The notes under the pieces: generated by a model
The model's input: only the letters and a program-made list of their open reading frames with translations
Told to the model about the DNA's origin: nothing
Databases searched by the model: none
Part shown: positions 23,308 through 33,162 of the stretch, in pieces
Position numbering within the stretch: position 1 is the stretch's first letter
Layout of the letters: each line of letters starts with the position of its first letter
Translations under genes and position numbers: made by a program
Source of the DNA: [Flavobacterium] thermophilum
GTDB lineage: Bacteria > Bacillota > Bacilli > Bacillales > Anoxybacillaceae
Assembly (NCBI GenBank): GCA_900450595.1
Contig: UGGS01000001.1
Span: 1,426,001-1,490,000, forward strand
Direction: 5' to 3'
Length of the DNA: 64,000 nucleotides

Positions 23308-24552
23308 GTGGGGAAATATTATGTAGCAGATACGAATGTTCTTTTAGATTCTATTGAGCAGTTACAAGGATATAAAGTAGTCCTTCTTTCACATACACTT
23401 AGGGAATTAGAAAAACATAAATCAAACCATAACTTTCAATTAGCATATAAAGCCCGTAAAGCTAGTCGATTTATTAAAGAAAATATTGATCAGTTCCATT
23501 TTGATTCCAAAGATTATGATGGTAGCTTAATGGGTTCACAATACTCTAAGGACTATGAAGACAACAATATTATTAGGGCTTGTTTTGAAAATGATTATGG
23601 TTTAATTACTAAAGATGTATTGCTTCAATTCAAAGCTAAATCTTTTGGTATTGAAGTAATTGATTTAAACACTGATTTAGATACTGGCTATAAAGGCTAT
23701 AAAGAGATTTATCTTGATACGACCAAAGATGAAGACAACGTGATTTTAGCTAGTTTATATGAAAATCCTGAAAATAATACATATAATCTTTTGACAAATG
23801 AATACTTAATTGTTTGGGATTTATCTAAACCCACATACAAAAATGGTGTAAAAGTTGGTTATGAACCGATTGATAAGTTTAAATTTAACGGTCATAAACT
23901 AACTAAATTAAATTATAAAAGATTAAATAATACATTCACAGGAAAAGTTAAACCAATTAATGTAAAACAAGAAATCGCTTTTGACATGCTTCAAGATAAT
24001 AATATCAAAGTTAAATCGTTATTTGGTAATTTCGGAACAGGTAAAGATTTTTTAATGATTACTCATGCAGTTGATATGCTACTAGACAAATCTAATAAGA
24101 TTGAAAAAATCGTATGGGTGCGAAATAACATTCAAGTTGCTGATACAAATGATATTGGCTTTTTACCTGATTCACTTGAGGATAAACTAAAACCATTTCT
24201 CGCTCCCCTACTCGATCATATTGGTGGAGATGAAGGTTTGAATTTCTTAGGAAATAAGATTGAAATCCAACATTTGGGATTTATTAGAGGGCGAGATATT
24301 AAAAACGCCATAGTGTATGTAACTGAGTGCCAATCTAATACAGAAGATCATATTAAGTTACTGTTGGGACGTGTTGGTGAAGGTTCAATGATTTTCTTTA
24401 ATGGTGATACACGTCAAGTTGATGCGGATAAATTTAAGTATAACAATGGGGTATTAACTTTAAAAAGACTTGCTGGCAATCCATTGTACGGTCAAGTTGA
24501 ATTAGATAAAGTTGAACGTTCTGAAGTTGCTAGATTGGCTGATTTGTTGTAA
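23308..24552 (+). CDS. PIN-PhoH fusion protein (PhoH2-like ATPase), 414 aa
   Basis: The N-terminal PIN nuclease domain begins GKYYVADTNVLLDS with a DTN metal-binding motif and further acidic residues near 84-103. A PhoH-type P-loop ATPase follows, with Walker A GNFGTGKD (~240-247). The PIN-PhoH order is that of PhoH2, a toxin-like unwindase/RNase in bacteria. Two departures are visible. The Walker A ends in Asp in place of Thr/Ser, and the usual DEAQ Walker B is TECQ (~339), so ATP hydrolysis may be weak. A GTG start follows AAAGGTGG. Confidence 0.8.
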   Translation: MGKYYVADTNVLLDSIEQLQGYKVVLLSHTLRELEKHKSNHNFQLAYKARKASRFIKENIDQFHFDSKDYDGSLMGSQYSKDYEDNNIIRACFENDYGLITKDVLLQFKAKSFGIEVIDLNTDLDTGYKGYKEIYLDTTKDEDNVILASLYENPENNTYNLLTNEYLIVWDLSKPTYKNGVKVGYEPIDKFKFNGHKLTKLNYKRLNNTFTGKVKPINVKQEIAFDMLQDNNIKVKSLFGNFGTGKDFLMITHAVDMLLDKSNKIEKIVWVRNNIQVADTNDIGFLPDSLEDKLKPFLAPLLDHIGGDEGLNFLGNKIEIQHLGFIRGRDIKNAIVYVTECQSNTEDHIKLLLGRVGEGSMIFFNGDTRQVDADKFKYNNGVLTLKRLAGNPLYGQVELDKVERSEVARLADLL

Positions 24553-24633
24553 TTATATTTGGGTGACGCGTTGGGGGATACGCTCCAACTGCCACATTAA
24601 AATTTTACTTAGAGTAAAAGGAGGATTTATAAA

Positions 24634-24825
24634 ATGGCTAAAAAAGTACATTCTGTTTCACTAAAGGGTATTTTAGATATGAATAACGTTGAAATTCATG
24701 AAATCACTAAAGATGGTGAATTTGTTTATGATTTAAAGAAAATTTTACATGAATTTCATGATAAACAAGTTAGTTTGGTGATTAAAGAGGAAAATGAGTT
24801 GCCTACTAAAGATATGGAAGAATAG
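24634..24825 (+). CDS. YonK-like small protein, 63 aa
   Basis: The length and pattern (MAKKVHSVSLKGILDMNNVE, then DLKKILHEFHDKQVSLVIKE) match what I recall of the SPbeta YonK family, a small protein of known fold but unknown function. Its position between HU and a phosphoesterase, as in SPbeta, supports this. AAAGGAGGATTTATAA precedes the ATG. Confidence 0.6.
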   Translation: MAKKVHSVSLKGILDMNNVEIHEITKDGEFVYDLKKILHEFHDKQVSLVIKEENELPTKDMEE

Positions 24826-24837
24826 TGAGGTGGTTCG

Positions 24838-26049
24838 ATGGAATACAAACGCAAACCATCGGAATCACTGGATGAATATAAAATTAGATTATGTAGAAAT
24901 AAAGATTTATATGATCTGCGCTGGCAAGATATAAGTGAATTGTGGTATGAAGAGACTGGAGAACAAAAATCTCCAGATTGGTTTAGAAAATTTTATCGCT
25001 ACTTTAATGAAGGATATGAATGCGCCCTCAAAGAAAATCCTACCAATGAAGAATATATTAAAGAACTTGAAGAGAAAAAGATTGAATTTGAAAAAGCTAA
25101 ATATCAATATCAAGATCAACGTAGAGAATATAACAAACTGATTCGTGAGCAGGCAAGAATTGACCATGTACGGAATACTCTAGTTCAAGAAGTAAGAAAA
25201 CTGAATAATACAAAGCCTCTTCAGTGGTATGAAAGAGTTGTTTACTCTAACAGTGATAATCGTGAAGCGTTATTGCTTATCTCTGATACACACTATGGAA
25301 AATTTGCGAACAATCATTGGAATCAATTTAATAATGATGAATTTAAGCGTAGAATGAAAGTATTGATTAGTAAAACGATTCAATATTCAAAAGAGCATCG
25401 TGTAAAAACTTTGAATGTATTTATTCTTGGCGATTTGATCGAAGGACTTTTACATAATATCACACGGATTACAAGTACAGAAGATGCTGTTTCTCAAACT
25501 ATACATATTTCTGAAATATTATCTGAAGTCTTGTGTGAGTTAGCGAATGAGTTTGAACAATTGAAAGTATATAACTGTCGTGGTAATCATGAAAGAGCGA
25601 TTCAGAATAAGAAAGAGGAAATTGCAAAAGAAAGCTTTAATGATTTGATTATTTGGTATCTAAAAGCAAGATTGGGTAACGTGAAAAATATTCAATTTAT
25701 GAACAATGAAATTGATGATGAAATTATTGTTGCGGATATTTTAGGTTACAAAATATTTGGGGTACATGGTCATAGAGATAAAGTTTCTGATGTTGTACAG
25801 AATTTAACGTTAATGACCAAAATATTCCCTGATTATGTATGTATGGGACATTATCATCACCATGAGGAAAATGAGGTTCATGGTGTTGAAGTAATTATGA
25901 ATAGTAGTTTTGCTGGAACAGATGAATATACGAAAAATATTCGTAAAACATCTAAGGCTGCTCAAAAATTGATTATCTTTGATAAAGATGAAGGAAGATT
26001 GTGTACATATAACATAATTTTAAATAAAAAGGAGAAATTTTATGGCTGA
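24838..26049 (+). CDS. Calcineurin-like metallophosphoesterase, 403 aa (YonJ-like)
   Basis: An N-terminal ~110-residue helical region (with a GEQKSPDWFRKFYRYFNEGY DNA-binding-like segment) precedes the enzyme domain. All five metallophosphoesterase motifs are visible: SDTHYG, GDLIE, GNHER, VHGH and GHYHHH. The protein should bind two metals and hydrolyse a phosphodiester; the substrate is unknown. The placement after the YonK-like gene mirrors SPbeta. It overlaps the next gene by 8 nt. Confidence 0.85.
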   Translation: MEYKRKPSESLDEYKIRLCRNKDLYDLRWQDISELWYEETGEQKSPDWFRKFYRYFNEGYECALKENPTNEEYIKELEEKKIEFEKAKYQYQDQRREYNKLIREQARIDHVRNTLVQEVRKLNNTKPLQWYERVVYSNSDNREALLLISDTHYGKFANNHWNQFNNDEFKRRMKVLISKTIQYSKEHRVKTLNVFILGDLIEGLLHNITRITSTEDAVSQTIHISEILSEVLCELANEFEQLKVYNCRGNHERAIQNKKEEIAKESFNDLIIWYLKARLGNVKNIQFMNNEIDDEIIVADILGYKIFGVHGHRDKVSDVVQNLTLMTKIFPDYVCMGHYHHHEENEVHGVEVIMNSSFAGTDEYTKNIRKTSKAAQKLIIFDKDEGRLCTYNIILNKKEKFYG

Positions 26050-26302
26050 TATTTTCAAATTCCAAAAAGATGATGAATGTTGTTCTTATTGTCAATTGGT
26101 TAATGAATATTTTACATACATTATGGAAGCTGACTCGGCAAATGAAGTTCATGATTTGTTGCATGAATTGGTATCAAAAGTGAAAGATATGGCTTATTTG
26201 GATGGATACAAAAAATGTCTGATTGATGATGTAGAAGCTAAGCTGAATACATTGAATTGTATTGATGGCGAATGTGATTGTGGAGAATGTGATTATAATT
26301 AA
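26042..26302 (+). CDS. Small Cys-rich acidic protein, 86 aa
   Basis: Two Cys clusters, CCSYC near the N-terminus and CIDGECDCGECDYN at the C-terminus, suggest a metal-binding fold. Acidic, no TM. It overlaps the phosphoesterase stop and so is co-translated. No family recognised. Confidence 0.6.
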   Translation: MADIFKFQKDDECCSYCQLVNEYFTYIMEADSANEVHDLLHELVSKVKDMAYLDGYKKCLIDDVEAKLNTLNCIDGECDCGECDYN

Positions 26303-26379
26303 CAAAAATATAATGGTATGACGGTGAATTAATCGTCCGATGCCACTTCCCTACTTTTAAAATTTGTGGAGGTGGTTTG

Positions 26380-27006
26380 ATGGAGAAAGTTAAAAAGTCT
26401 AAACTTTGGGATATTGAATTTGAAACAATTAGCTCTACTCCCCCACTTATTGATTATGTACAATACGAATTATTGGAAGATAGGCGTATTTATCTTACTT
26501 CTGACATTGGTTCAGACACAATTGAATATGTGAATACGTTAATTGAAAAATTTAATTATGAGGATGAAAAGAATAGTATTAATCCAGAAGAAGCCAAACC
26601 TATCCGCCTGTACATTAACTCATACGGTGGGTCTATATATGATGGGTTGTCTATTGTAAACACTATTCTTACTTCAAAGACAAAGGTTATTGGTATTTGT
26701 ACGGGATACGCAATGAGCATGGGATTAGGTATTTATGTTGCATGTCATGAACGTTGGGCTATGCCGTATACGAATTTTATGTATCATGAACTCAGTTCAA
26801 GTGCTTCTGGAAGAGCTGAAGAAATTAAACGTGCCACTCAAGAATATGAACGTTTACAAAAGATGTATGACCATATTTTGACAAGTCGTACTTCATTATC
26901 ACAAAAGAAATTGAATACCGTGAAGAAATCGGCAAACGATTGGTTTTTTGATGTTTATGAAGCGAAGAAATATGGTGTGGTACATAAGATTATTGGTGTT
27001 GATTAG
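26380..27006 (+). CDS. ClpP-like serine protease, 208 aa (probable prohead protease)
   Basis: ClpP/crotonase-fold peptidase. The oxyanion/substrate strand is YINSYGGSIYDGL, the nucleophile region is GYAMSMGLG (Ser between two Met), the His is in FMYHELSS, and the acidic residue is in DWFFDVYEAKKYG. Close to terminase, portal and capsid genes, such enzymes process capsid or scaffold proteins during head maturation. GGAGGTGG lies 4-6 nt before the ATG. Confidence 0.85.
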   Translation: MEKVKKSKLWDIEFETISSTPPLIDYVQYELLEDRRIYLTSDIGSDTIEYVNTLIEKFNYEDEKNSINPEEAKPIRLYINSYGGSIYDGLSIVNTILTSKTKVIGICTGYAMSMGLGIYVACHERWAMPYTNFMYHELSSSASGRAEEIKRATQEYERLQKMYDHILTSRTSLSQKKLNTVKKSANDWFFDVYEAKKYGVVHKIIGVD

Positions 27007-27157
27007 TAAAATATAAACAAAATCACAATTTTATATAGTCATCTCCCCTCTCCTTTTCATACATAAAGCCTTTTTCAAGCATCTGTCACTTGACATCCCT
27101 CTTGTGACGGGTGCTTTATAAAGGGTTTTATAAATAAATTATAATGGGGTGTTTAAT

Positions 27158-27340
27158 TTGAATAAGAGTGATTTGTTTTATTGTTACAGTGGTAAATTGA
27201 AAAGATTTCTACTTAAAGAAAAGAAAATTCAATATTTACATAAAGGATTCAATGAAAGAACACAAAAATACTTTTGGGTCTTTATAAGAAATGAAGAATT
27301 AAATAACGCTTTAACAGAGTGGTCACAAAATAAATTATAA
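27158..27340 (+). CDS. Small DUF5659-like protein, 60 aa, TTG start
   Basis: The pattern MNKSDLFYCYSGKLKRFL, FWVFIRNEELNNALTEW matches what I recall of DUF5659-type phage proteins that often lie beside replication or structural genes. GGGGTG lies 6 nt before the TTG, directly after the recurrent TAAATAAATTATAATGG element. Function unknown. Confidence 0.5.
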   Translation: MNKSDLFYCYSGKLKRFLLKEKKIQYLHKGFNERTQKYFWVFIRNEELNNALTEWSQNKL

Positions 27341-27394
27341 TTTTAAAATAGATTAATTTGAATAAATAAATTATATAGAAAGGAATGATTAATT

Positions 27395-28687
27395 ATGTTA
27401 ATTACTAAAAATGTTAAAGTTAAATGGTGTAAACAAAATAGAGAACATTATGAAAAATTGGGTTATAAATTTACAAAATATCTGGATTCATTTGTAGTGA
27501 AAATTGAAGATTTAACTTCACAAAGCCATGTTGAAGTAGAAATGATTTGCGATAACTGTAATAAAACAAAAATGACGCTTCCTTATAGAGAATATTTAAA
27601 AAGATATAAAGATAAAACTTATTTTTGTAACAATTGTAAAAAAGAAATTAAATTCAACGATTTAAAACAAAGATTTGAAAATAAAGGATATATTTTAGTT
27701 TCAGATATATCTGAATATGAAAATGTATTTTCTTATGTTAATTATATTTGTAAAAAGCATAAAGAAAAGGGTGTTATGAAAATTTTAGTTAATTCATTTA
27801 ATAATGGTTCAGGTTGTAAATATTGTGGAATTGAAAAGATGATAAATAAAAATAAAAAATCTTATGAAGAAGTAAAAGAGTTGTTTAAAAGTAAAAATCT
27901 AATTCTTTTAACAGATAATTATGAATCTGCTAATCAATTATTAAAATTTATTTGTGAAAATCATAAAGATAAGGGCGTACAAAAAATTAGATATAGAGCT
28001 GTTGCAGACGGACAAGGTTGTAAATATTGTGGCTATGAAAGAATATCAAATAAAATGAAACATAATTACGATTTTGTAAAATCAGAGTTTGAAAAAAGAA
28101 ATTATATTTTATTAGATAAGGAATATAGATGGACAAAAAATAAACTAAAATATATCTGTAAAAAACACCCAAATAAAATTCAAGAAATTGAATTTAGAGC
28201 GTTATATAATCAAAATCAAGGGTGTAAGTTCTGTGCTTTAGAAAAGGTTTCTGGCGAAAATAGCGTACATTGGAAAGGCGGTATTTCTTCATTATCCGCA
28301 TATTTAAGAACCTTTTTAAATGATTGGAAAATGGAATCTTTTAAAAAATGCGATTATAAATGTGTTATAACTGGCAAGAAATCTAATGGTGATTTTGAAG
28401 TTCATCATCTACTATCAGTTGATTTAATTATACAAAAAATACTTTCTGAAATAAACATGGAACTAAAACCAAAAATTTCAGATTACTCTAAAGATGAATT
28501 GAAAATATTGAAAAATTTATTTACAAAAGAAAACAATAAGTTGCATGGAGTAGTTTTAGACCCGAAAATTCACCGTTTATACCACAAAATTTATGGATAC
28601 GGTAACAATACACCTGAACAATTTGAAGAATTTAAAGAAAGATATAAAAATGGTGAATTTGACGATTTGATTGGAGAAGCGGTTTGA
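27395..28687 (+). CDS. Free-standing HNH homing-type endonuclease, 430 aa
   Basis: Four to five CxxC treble-clef-like repeats (ICDNCNK, FCNNCKK, GCKYCGIEK, GCKYCGYER, GCKFCALEK) form an extended DNA-binding array. A C-terminal HNH nuclease follows (CVITGKK ... EVHHLLS ... HRLYHKIYGYG). The N-terminal ~60 residues resemble the start of the endonuclease at 44326. It interrupts the head operon ~900 bp upstream of the intron-bearing terminase gene and could promote homing of that intron in trans. Insertion of such genes between structural genes is common in phages. Confidence 0.8.
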   Translation: MLITKNVKVKWCKQNREHYEKLGYKFTKYLDSFVVKIEDLTSQSHVEVEMICDNCNKTKMTLPYREYLKRYKDKTYFCNNCKKEIKFNDLKQRFENKGYILVSDISEYENVFSYVNYICKKHKEKGVMKILVNSFNNGSGCKYCGIEKMINKNKKSYEEVKELFKSKNLILLTDNYESANQLLKFICENHKDKGVQKIRYRAVADGQGCKYCGYERISNKMKHNYDFVKSEFEKRNYILLDKEYRWTKNKLKYICKKHPNKIQEIEFRALYNQNQGCKFCALEKVSGENSVHWKGGISSLSAYLRTFLNDWKMESFKKCDYKCVITGKKSNGDFEVHHLLSVDLIIQKILSEINMELKPKISDYSKDELKILKNLFTKENNKLHGVVLDPKIHRLYHKIYGYGNNTPEQFEEFKERYKNGEFDDLIGEAV

Positions 28688-28738
28688 TGTTTGATACCGT
28701 TTCTCTTTTTATTTTAAACGAAACGGAGGTGAAATTTT

Positions 28739-29578
28739 ATGTCACGTAAGAAACAAGAAAAGAAAAGATGTTTAAAATGTGAAAGAGAATTAGCTCCACT
28801 TAATTTTTATAGCGGTAATGAAATTATATTTCCTGATGGAAAAATACATTTATGTAAGAATTGCTGCTCACAAATTATAGATCAACATGGTTTTGAAGGA
28901 TTCAAAATGATACTTCGCATTATTGACAAACCATTTTTACAAGATGTTTATAATGATGATCCAAAGGCATACATAAGACAAGTAAATAGTTTACCTCAAT
29001 ATCGTAATATGACTTATGATGATAGCGATTTTGTAGGTAATACAGTTAATAACACTATTGAAATTAACAAAGAAAAAGAAAAATTTTTAAATATTGATGA
29101 TGAGGTTCGGAAAAGATGGATAGGATTCACCTCTGAAGAAGATATTATGTTTTTAGAAAATTTTTATCAAGAATTAATTGCGACCTATGAATCTAAAACT
29201 CCTATTCAAAGAAATTTATATAAAAATATAGCTGAAACACAATTATTAGCTAATAAGGCAAGAGAGCAAGGAAAAATTAAAGAATATCAAGATTTATTAA
29301 AAACCATGAGTACGCTAATGACAGATGCTAAAGTTAAACCGTTACAAGAAACTGGTGCAGAAGATGGTGGTTTATCTACTTGGGGACAATGGGTTAAAAA
29401 GATTGAAGAAACTGAACCCATTCCTGAAGCCGAAGGAGAATTTAAAGATCCTGATGGTATTATGAAATATTTTCAGAAATTCTTTGTTAATCATTTTGCT
29501 AGAGTGTTTGGTTTGGAAGATAGAAACACCATCGAAAAAGATTTAGAAGATATGATGAAGGAAGATGGTGTTAGATAA
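28739..29578 (+). CDS. Probable terminase small subunit, 279 aa (YonG-like)
   Basis: An N-terminal zinc finger (CLKCERELAPLNFY ... LCKNCC) precedes a mostly helical, charged protein. It ends one base into the large terminase start (TAATG overlap). The position directly before the large subunit and the DNA-binding N-terminus suggest packaging-site recognition. It is larger than typical TerS. Annotation is by context. Confidence 0.55.
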   Translation: MSRKKQEKKRCLKCERELAPLNFYSGNEIIFPDGKIHLCKNCCSQIIDQHGFEGFKMILRIIDKPFLQDVYNDDPKAYIRQVNSLPQYRNMTYDDSDFVGNTVNNTIEINKEKEKFLNIDDEVRKRWIGFTSEEDIMFLENFYQELIATYESKTPIQRNLYKNIAETQLLANKAREQGKIKEYQDLLKTMSTLMTDAKVKPLQETGAEDGGLSTWGQWVKKIEETEPIPEAEGEFKDPDGIMKYFQKFFVNHFARVFGLEDRNTIEKDLEDMMKEDGVR

Positions 29579-31657
29579 TGGCAGGATATAAACATTTTCA
29601 AATAGATCGAAATAAATATAAAAATGGAATTATAGATATTTATAAAAAAGAAATTAATCCAAATAAAGTTGATGAAAATTTGAGTAAAAATGAACGTTTA
29701 AGAAATGGATTTAAAAAATGGAGTTCCTTTTTTCGAAGTAATCCTCATCGTTTTGCCGAATCATATTTAGGGCTTAAACTTAAAACTTACCAAAAAATTC
29801 TATTATATTTAATGTTTCATGTTTCGGCGTTCATGTATTTTGCTGCAAGGGGTCAGGGCAAGAGTTACATAATTTCCATTTTCTGTATAATACGTTGTAT
29901 ACTATATCCCAACACAAAAATTGTGATTGCCTCTGGTAATTGTATTGCCGTCTAATGTGGAAACACATTAGATCATCAGCGCGGAAGAAAACAGGAAGGC
30001 TGAGATGCTAACCTGAGTGGAAGGCTAAGAGTAACATCTTAGTCACACGCAACGCATAGACGGTGAAACTCCGATTAAGGAGAATATAATCCGTCCACGA
30101 GTCCGCGCCACCTAAGTCCTTTAAAGGATATGGTGAAAACGTATGCTGAACTAACGGGAAATGAACCGTTAGAAGTACAGGATAAAAAGCCTGTACGGTA
30201 ACATTTTGACAAAGGGGCAAGCCAAATTAATTATAACAGAAAAAATTCAAAAAGAATTAATGCAATATCCTAATATAGCAAGAGAAATAAAAGAAATTAA
30301 AACAGGTAGCAACCAAGTAGTTGTAGTATTTCAAAATGGAAGCACAATTGAAGCCGTAGTTTCGAACGATAATGCACGAGGATACCGATGTCAAATTTTA
30401 GTGCTTGACGAATTTCGTATGATTAAAGAAGACGTTTATGAAAAAGTTTTAAAACACTTCTTAAACGTACAACGTCAACCTCCTTACCTTAATAATCCTA
30501 AATATGCTCATTTAAAAGAAGAAAACAAACAGATATTTATTTCTAGTGCTTGGTTTAAAAATCATTGGAGCTATGAAAAATTTATTGATTATAGAAACGC
30601 CATGCTTAAAGGTAAAGATTATTTTGTTTGTGCTTTACCTTATACAGTATCTTTATATCATGGATTATTAAGTAGAAAATTTGTTGAAGATGAACGTTCT
30701 CATGATAATTTTGACCCTATCGCATGGCAAATGGAAATGGAATGTTTGTTCTTTGGGGAATCTGAAAAAGCATTTTTTAAATTTGAAGATTTACAAAAAA
30801 ACAGAAGTTTAATTAAACCATTTTACCCTTTAACAAATGTAGAATATTTAGAAAATAAAGGTAAACGTAAAAAATCAACTAAAATGGAAGGCGAAATTCG
30901 TCTAATTGGTGTTGACGTTGCTATTATGGGCGGTAATGATAACGACAACACCATTTTTACTTGTATGAGATTATTACCTAATGGTGATTCATATATTAAA
31001 CAAGTTCCTTATATTGAAAGTTTAAACGGTCAACACAGTGAGAAACAAGCCATAAGATTAAAACAATTATTTGAAGACTTTGAAGCAGATTATGTTGTAA
31101 TGGATACATCAGGTAACGGTATATCTTTATATGATGATTGCGGTCGTATCCTTTATGATGAGGAAAGAGATATTGAATATCCTGCTTGGTGTGCATTTAA
31201 TAACGATGAAATGAAAAATCGTGTTTTAGATAAAAATGCCTTGCCTGTCATCTATTCTTTAAAAGTCGTAAAACAAGAAGTAAACCATGATATTGCAATG
31301 TCTCTAAGAGCTGATTTAGAAAAAGGTCGGATTAAGTTACTCATTAATGAATTAGATGCAAAAGATTATTTAACTGAAAAACATGGATTTTTAAAGAAAA
31401 CTCCAGAAGAACAAGCTATTCTATTAAATCCTTATATTCAAACAACAATTTTAATTAATGAGATGATTAACCTTGAATATGAAATTAGAAATGGATTTGT
31501 AAAATTAAGTGAAGTTGGCAAAAATAGGAAAGACCGTTACAGTAGTTTGGCTTATTGCAATTACTATGCTCGTGAATTAGAAACGAAATTAAAAAAGAAA
31601 AAGAATGCAGTTGATCCAACTAAACTATTCCTATTCAAATCCCCTACCATAATGTAA
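29578..31657 (+). CDS. Terminase large subunit, 602 aa, split by a group I intron (join 29578..29937, 30209..31657)
   Basis: Genome-packaging motor. Exon 1 (120 aa) carries the ATPase P-loop AARGQGKS (~89-96) and ends IVIASG. Exon 2 resumes TKGQAKLIITEKI and carries Walker B ILVLDEFRM (~185), then an RNase H-like nuclease domain with IGVDVA and VVMDTSGNG acidic motifs. Joining at the predicted splice sites restores frame across the conserved ATPase sequence. Unspliced, translation would stop after 125 residues. Corresponds by order to SPbeta YonF. Confidence 0.88.
29938..30208 (+). ncRNA. Group I intron in the terminase gene, 271 nt, no ORF
   Basis: The 5' exon ends in U (GGU) and the intron ends in G. 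P1 is GGUAAU/AUUGCC with the U.G wobble exactly at the splice site. P7 is GACGG/CCGUC enclosing P8 (CUCC-GAUUA-GGAG), and AAUAUAAUCCGUCC matches the group I S-element pattern. Removal restores the conserved terminase reading frame. It shares most of its core with the first tape-measure intron (48031-48298). Confidence 0.9.
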
Positions 31658-31673
31658 AGAAAGGATGTGCGAC

Positions 31674-33134
31674 ATGAGCGATATAGTGATTAATCAACCG
31701 ACTAAATTAGATTTTGCAAAAATATCTAAATTAATTATAAACGATTTGAATGATTCTACACCATCATCTTCCATTAATAAAAAATATACAAAAGAAGATA
31801 TTATTCGATTCATGCAAAATCCACGCAAAAATCAAAAACAATTGCGTGAAGTGAGTCGATATTTATATGAAGTAAGCCCTAATTATAAACGATTAATTTT
31901 ATATTTTGCTTGTTTGCCTACATTCGACTATATTGTTGAACCTTATGGATTAAATACAGAAAAAATAAATAAGAAAACATTTAAAACACAATATCAAAAA
32001 ACACTTGAATTATTAGAAATAATGAATTTACCACATGAATTTTTAAAAGTGCTAAAAATCGCTTTTAAAGAAGATGTGTTTTATGGATATGAGCATATAT
32101 CAGATGATTCTTATTTCATTCAACCTTTAGATCCTGATTATTGTCAAATTTCAAGTATCGAAGACGGTGTATATAATTTTGCTTTTGATTTTTCGTATTT
32201 TAATAAATATCCTAAAAAGTTAAAACAGTATCCAGAAGAATTTCAACAAAAATATAAAAAATATGAGAAAGATAAAAAGAATTATCGTTGGCAAGAATTA
32301 GATTCGAATAATACGATTTGCATTAAAGTCAATGAAGAATTAGACTATCCTCTCCCTCCTTTCAATGCGGTTTTTGAATCGGTATTTGATATTGAGGATT
32401 ATAAAAAATTAAAGAAAGTAAAAACAAAATTAGACAACTATATGGTATTAACTCAACAAATTCCTATTGATGATAAGAATAGTGAACCAAATAATTTTTT
32501 GATTGATTTAGATACAGCTATTGCTTTTCATAATCGTGCAGTTCAAGCATTACCTGAAGCAGTTGGGTTAATTACCTCTCCAATGAAAATTGATGCAATT
32601 AAATTAGATCGCAAACAAACAGATACTGACCAAGTAGCTCAAGCTGAACGTGATTATTATAATGCTGCCGGAGTTAGTCAATTCTTATTTAACAGTGAAA
32701 AAGTAACAAGTGTTGGATTGAGTAAATCCATTAATACAGATGAACAAATTGTTTTTGCTTTATTACGTCAATTTGAACGTTGGGTAAATCGTAAATTAAA
32801 GAATTTTAATACTAAATATAAATTTAGAATTCGTTTTCTCAATACAACTGTATTTAATGTAGATAATGTGTTTGAGAAATATTTAAAAGCAGCACAATAC
32901 GGTATGCCAGTGAAATTGGCATTAGGAGCTTCGCTTGGATTGTCAGGAAGTGAAATGGCAAATATGGTGTTCCTTGAAAATGAGATTATGGAGTTACATG
33001 ACACATTAATCCCTCTCTCCTCTTCTCACACACAATCTAGTAAAGGTGAAAAAGGAAGACCACAAAAGTCTGAAGATGAACTTACTGAAAGTGGAGTTAA
33101 AACAAGAGATACAGATGGCAATGTAAGAGAATAG
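31674..33134 (+). CDS. Portal protein, 486 aa (YonE-like)
   Basis: Ring protein at the capsid vertex for DNA entry. Recognised by position (after large terminase), size and an SPP1-like pattern of helical acidic segments with ALPEAVGLITSPMKIDAIKL and NAAGVSQFLFN. The Ser/Lys/Glu-rich C-terminal tail is probably disordered. An ATG three codons earlier abuts the RBS AAAGGA, so the ATG 8 nt downstream is preferred. Confidence 0.7.
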   Translation: MSDIVINQPTKLDFAKISKLIINDLNDSTPSSSINKKYTKEDIIRFMQNPRKNQKQLREVSRYLYEVSPNYKRLILYFACLPTFDYIVEPYGLNTEKINKKTFKTQYQKTLELLEIMNLPHEFLKVLKIAFKEDVFYGYEHISDDSYFIQPLDPDYCQISSIEDGVYNFAFDFSYFNKYPKKLKQYPEEFQQKYKKYEKDKKNYRWQELDSNNTICIKVNEELDYPLPPFNAVFESVFDIEDYKKLKKVKTKLDNYMVLTQQIPIDDKNSEPNNFLIDLDTAIAFHNRAVQALPEAVGLITSPMKIDAIKLDRKQTDTDQVAQAERDYYNAAGVSQFLFNSEKVTSVGLSKSINTDEQIVFALLRQFERWVNRKLKNFNTKYKFRIRFLNTTVFNVDNVFEKYLKAAQYGMPVKLALGASLGLSGSEMANMVFLENEIMELHDTLIPLSSSHTQSSKGEKGRPQKSEDELTESGVKTRDTDGNVRE

Positions 33135-33162
33135 TTTTATTTATTGAAAGGAGGTGAAATGA

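Noticed and set aside
29938..30208. Terminase large subunit as a frameshifted pseudogene or two separate genes
   Set aside because: The gap has exact group I splice signals, and its removal restores the conserved protein in frame with no residue lost.
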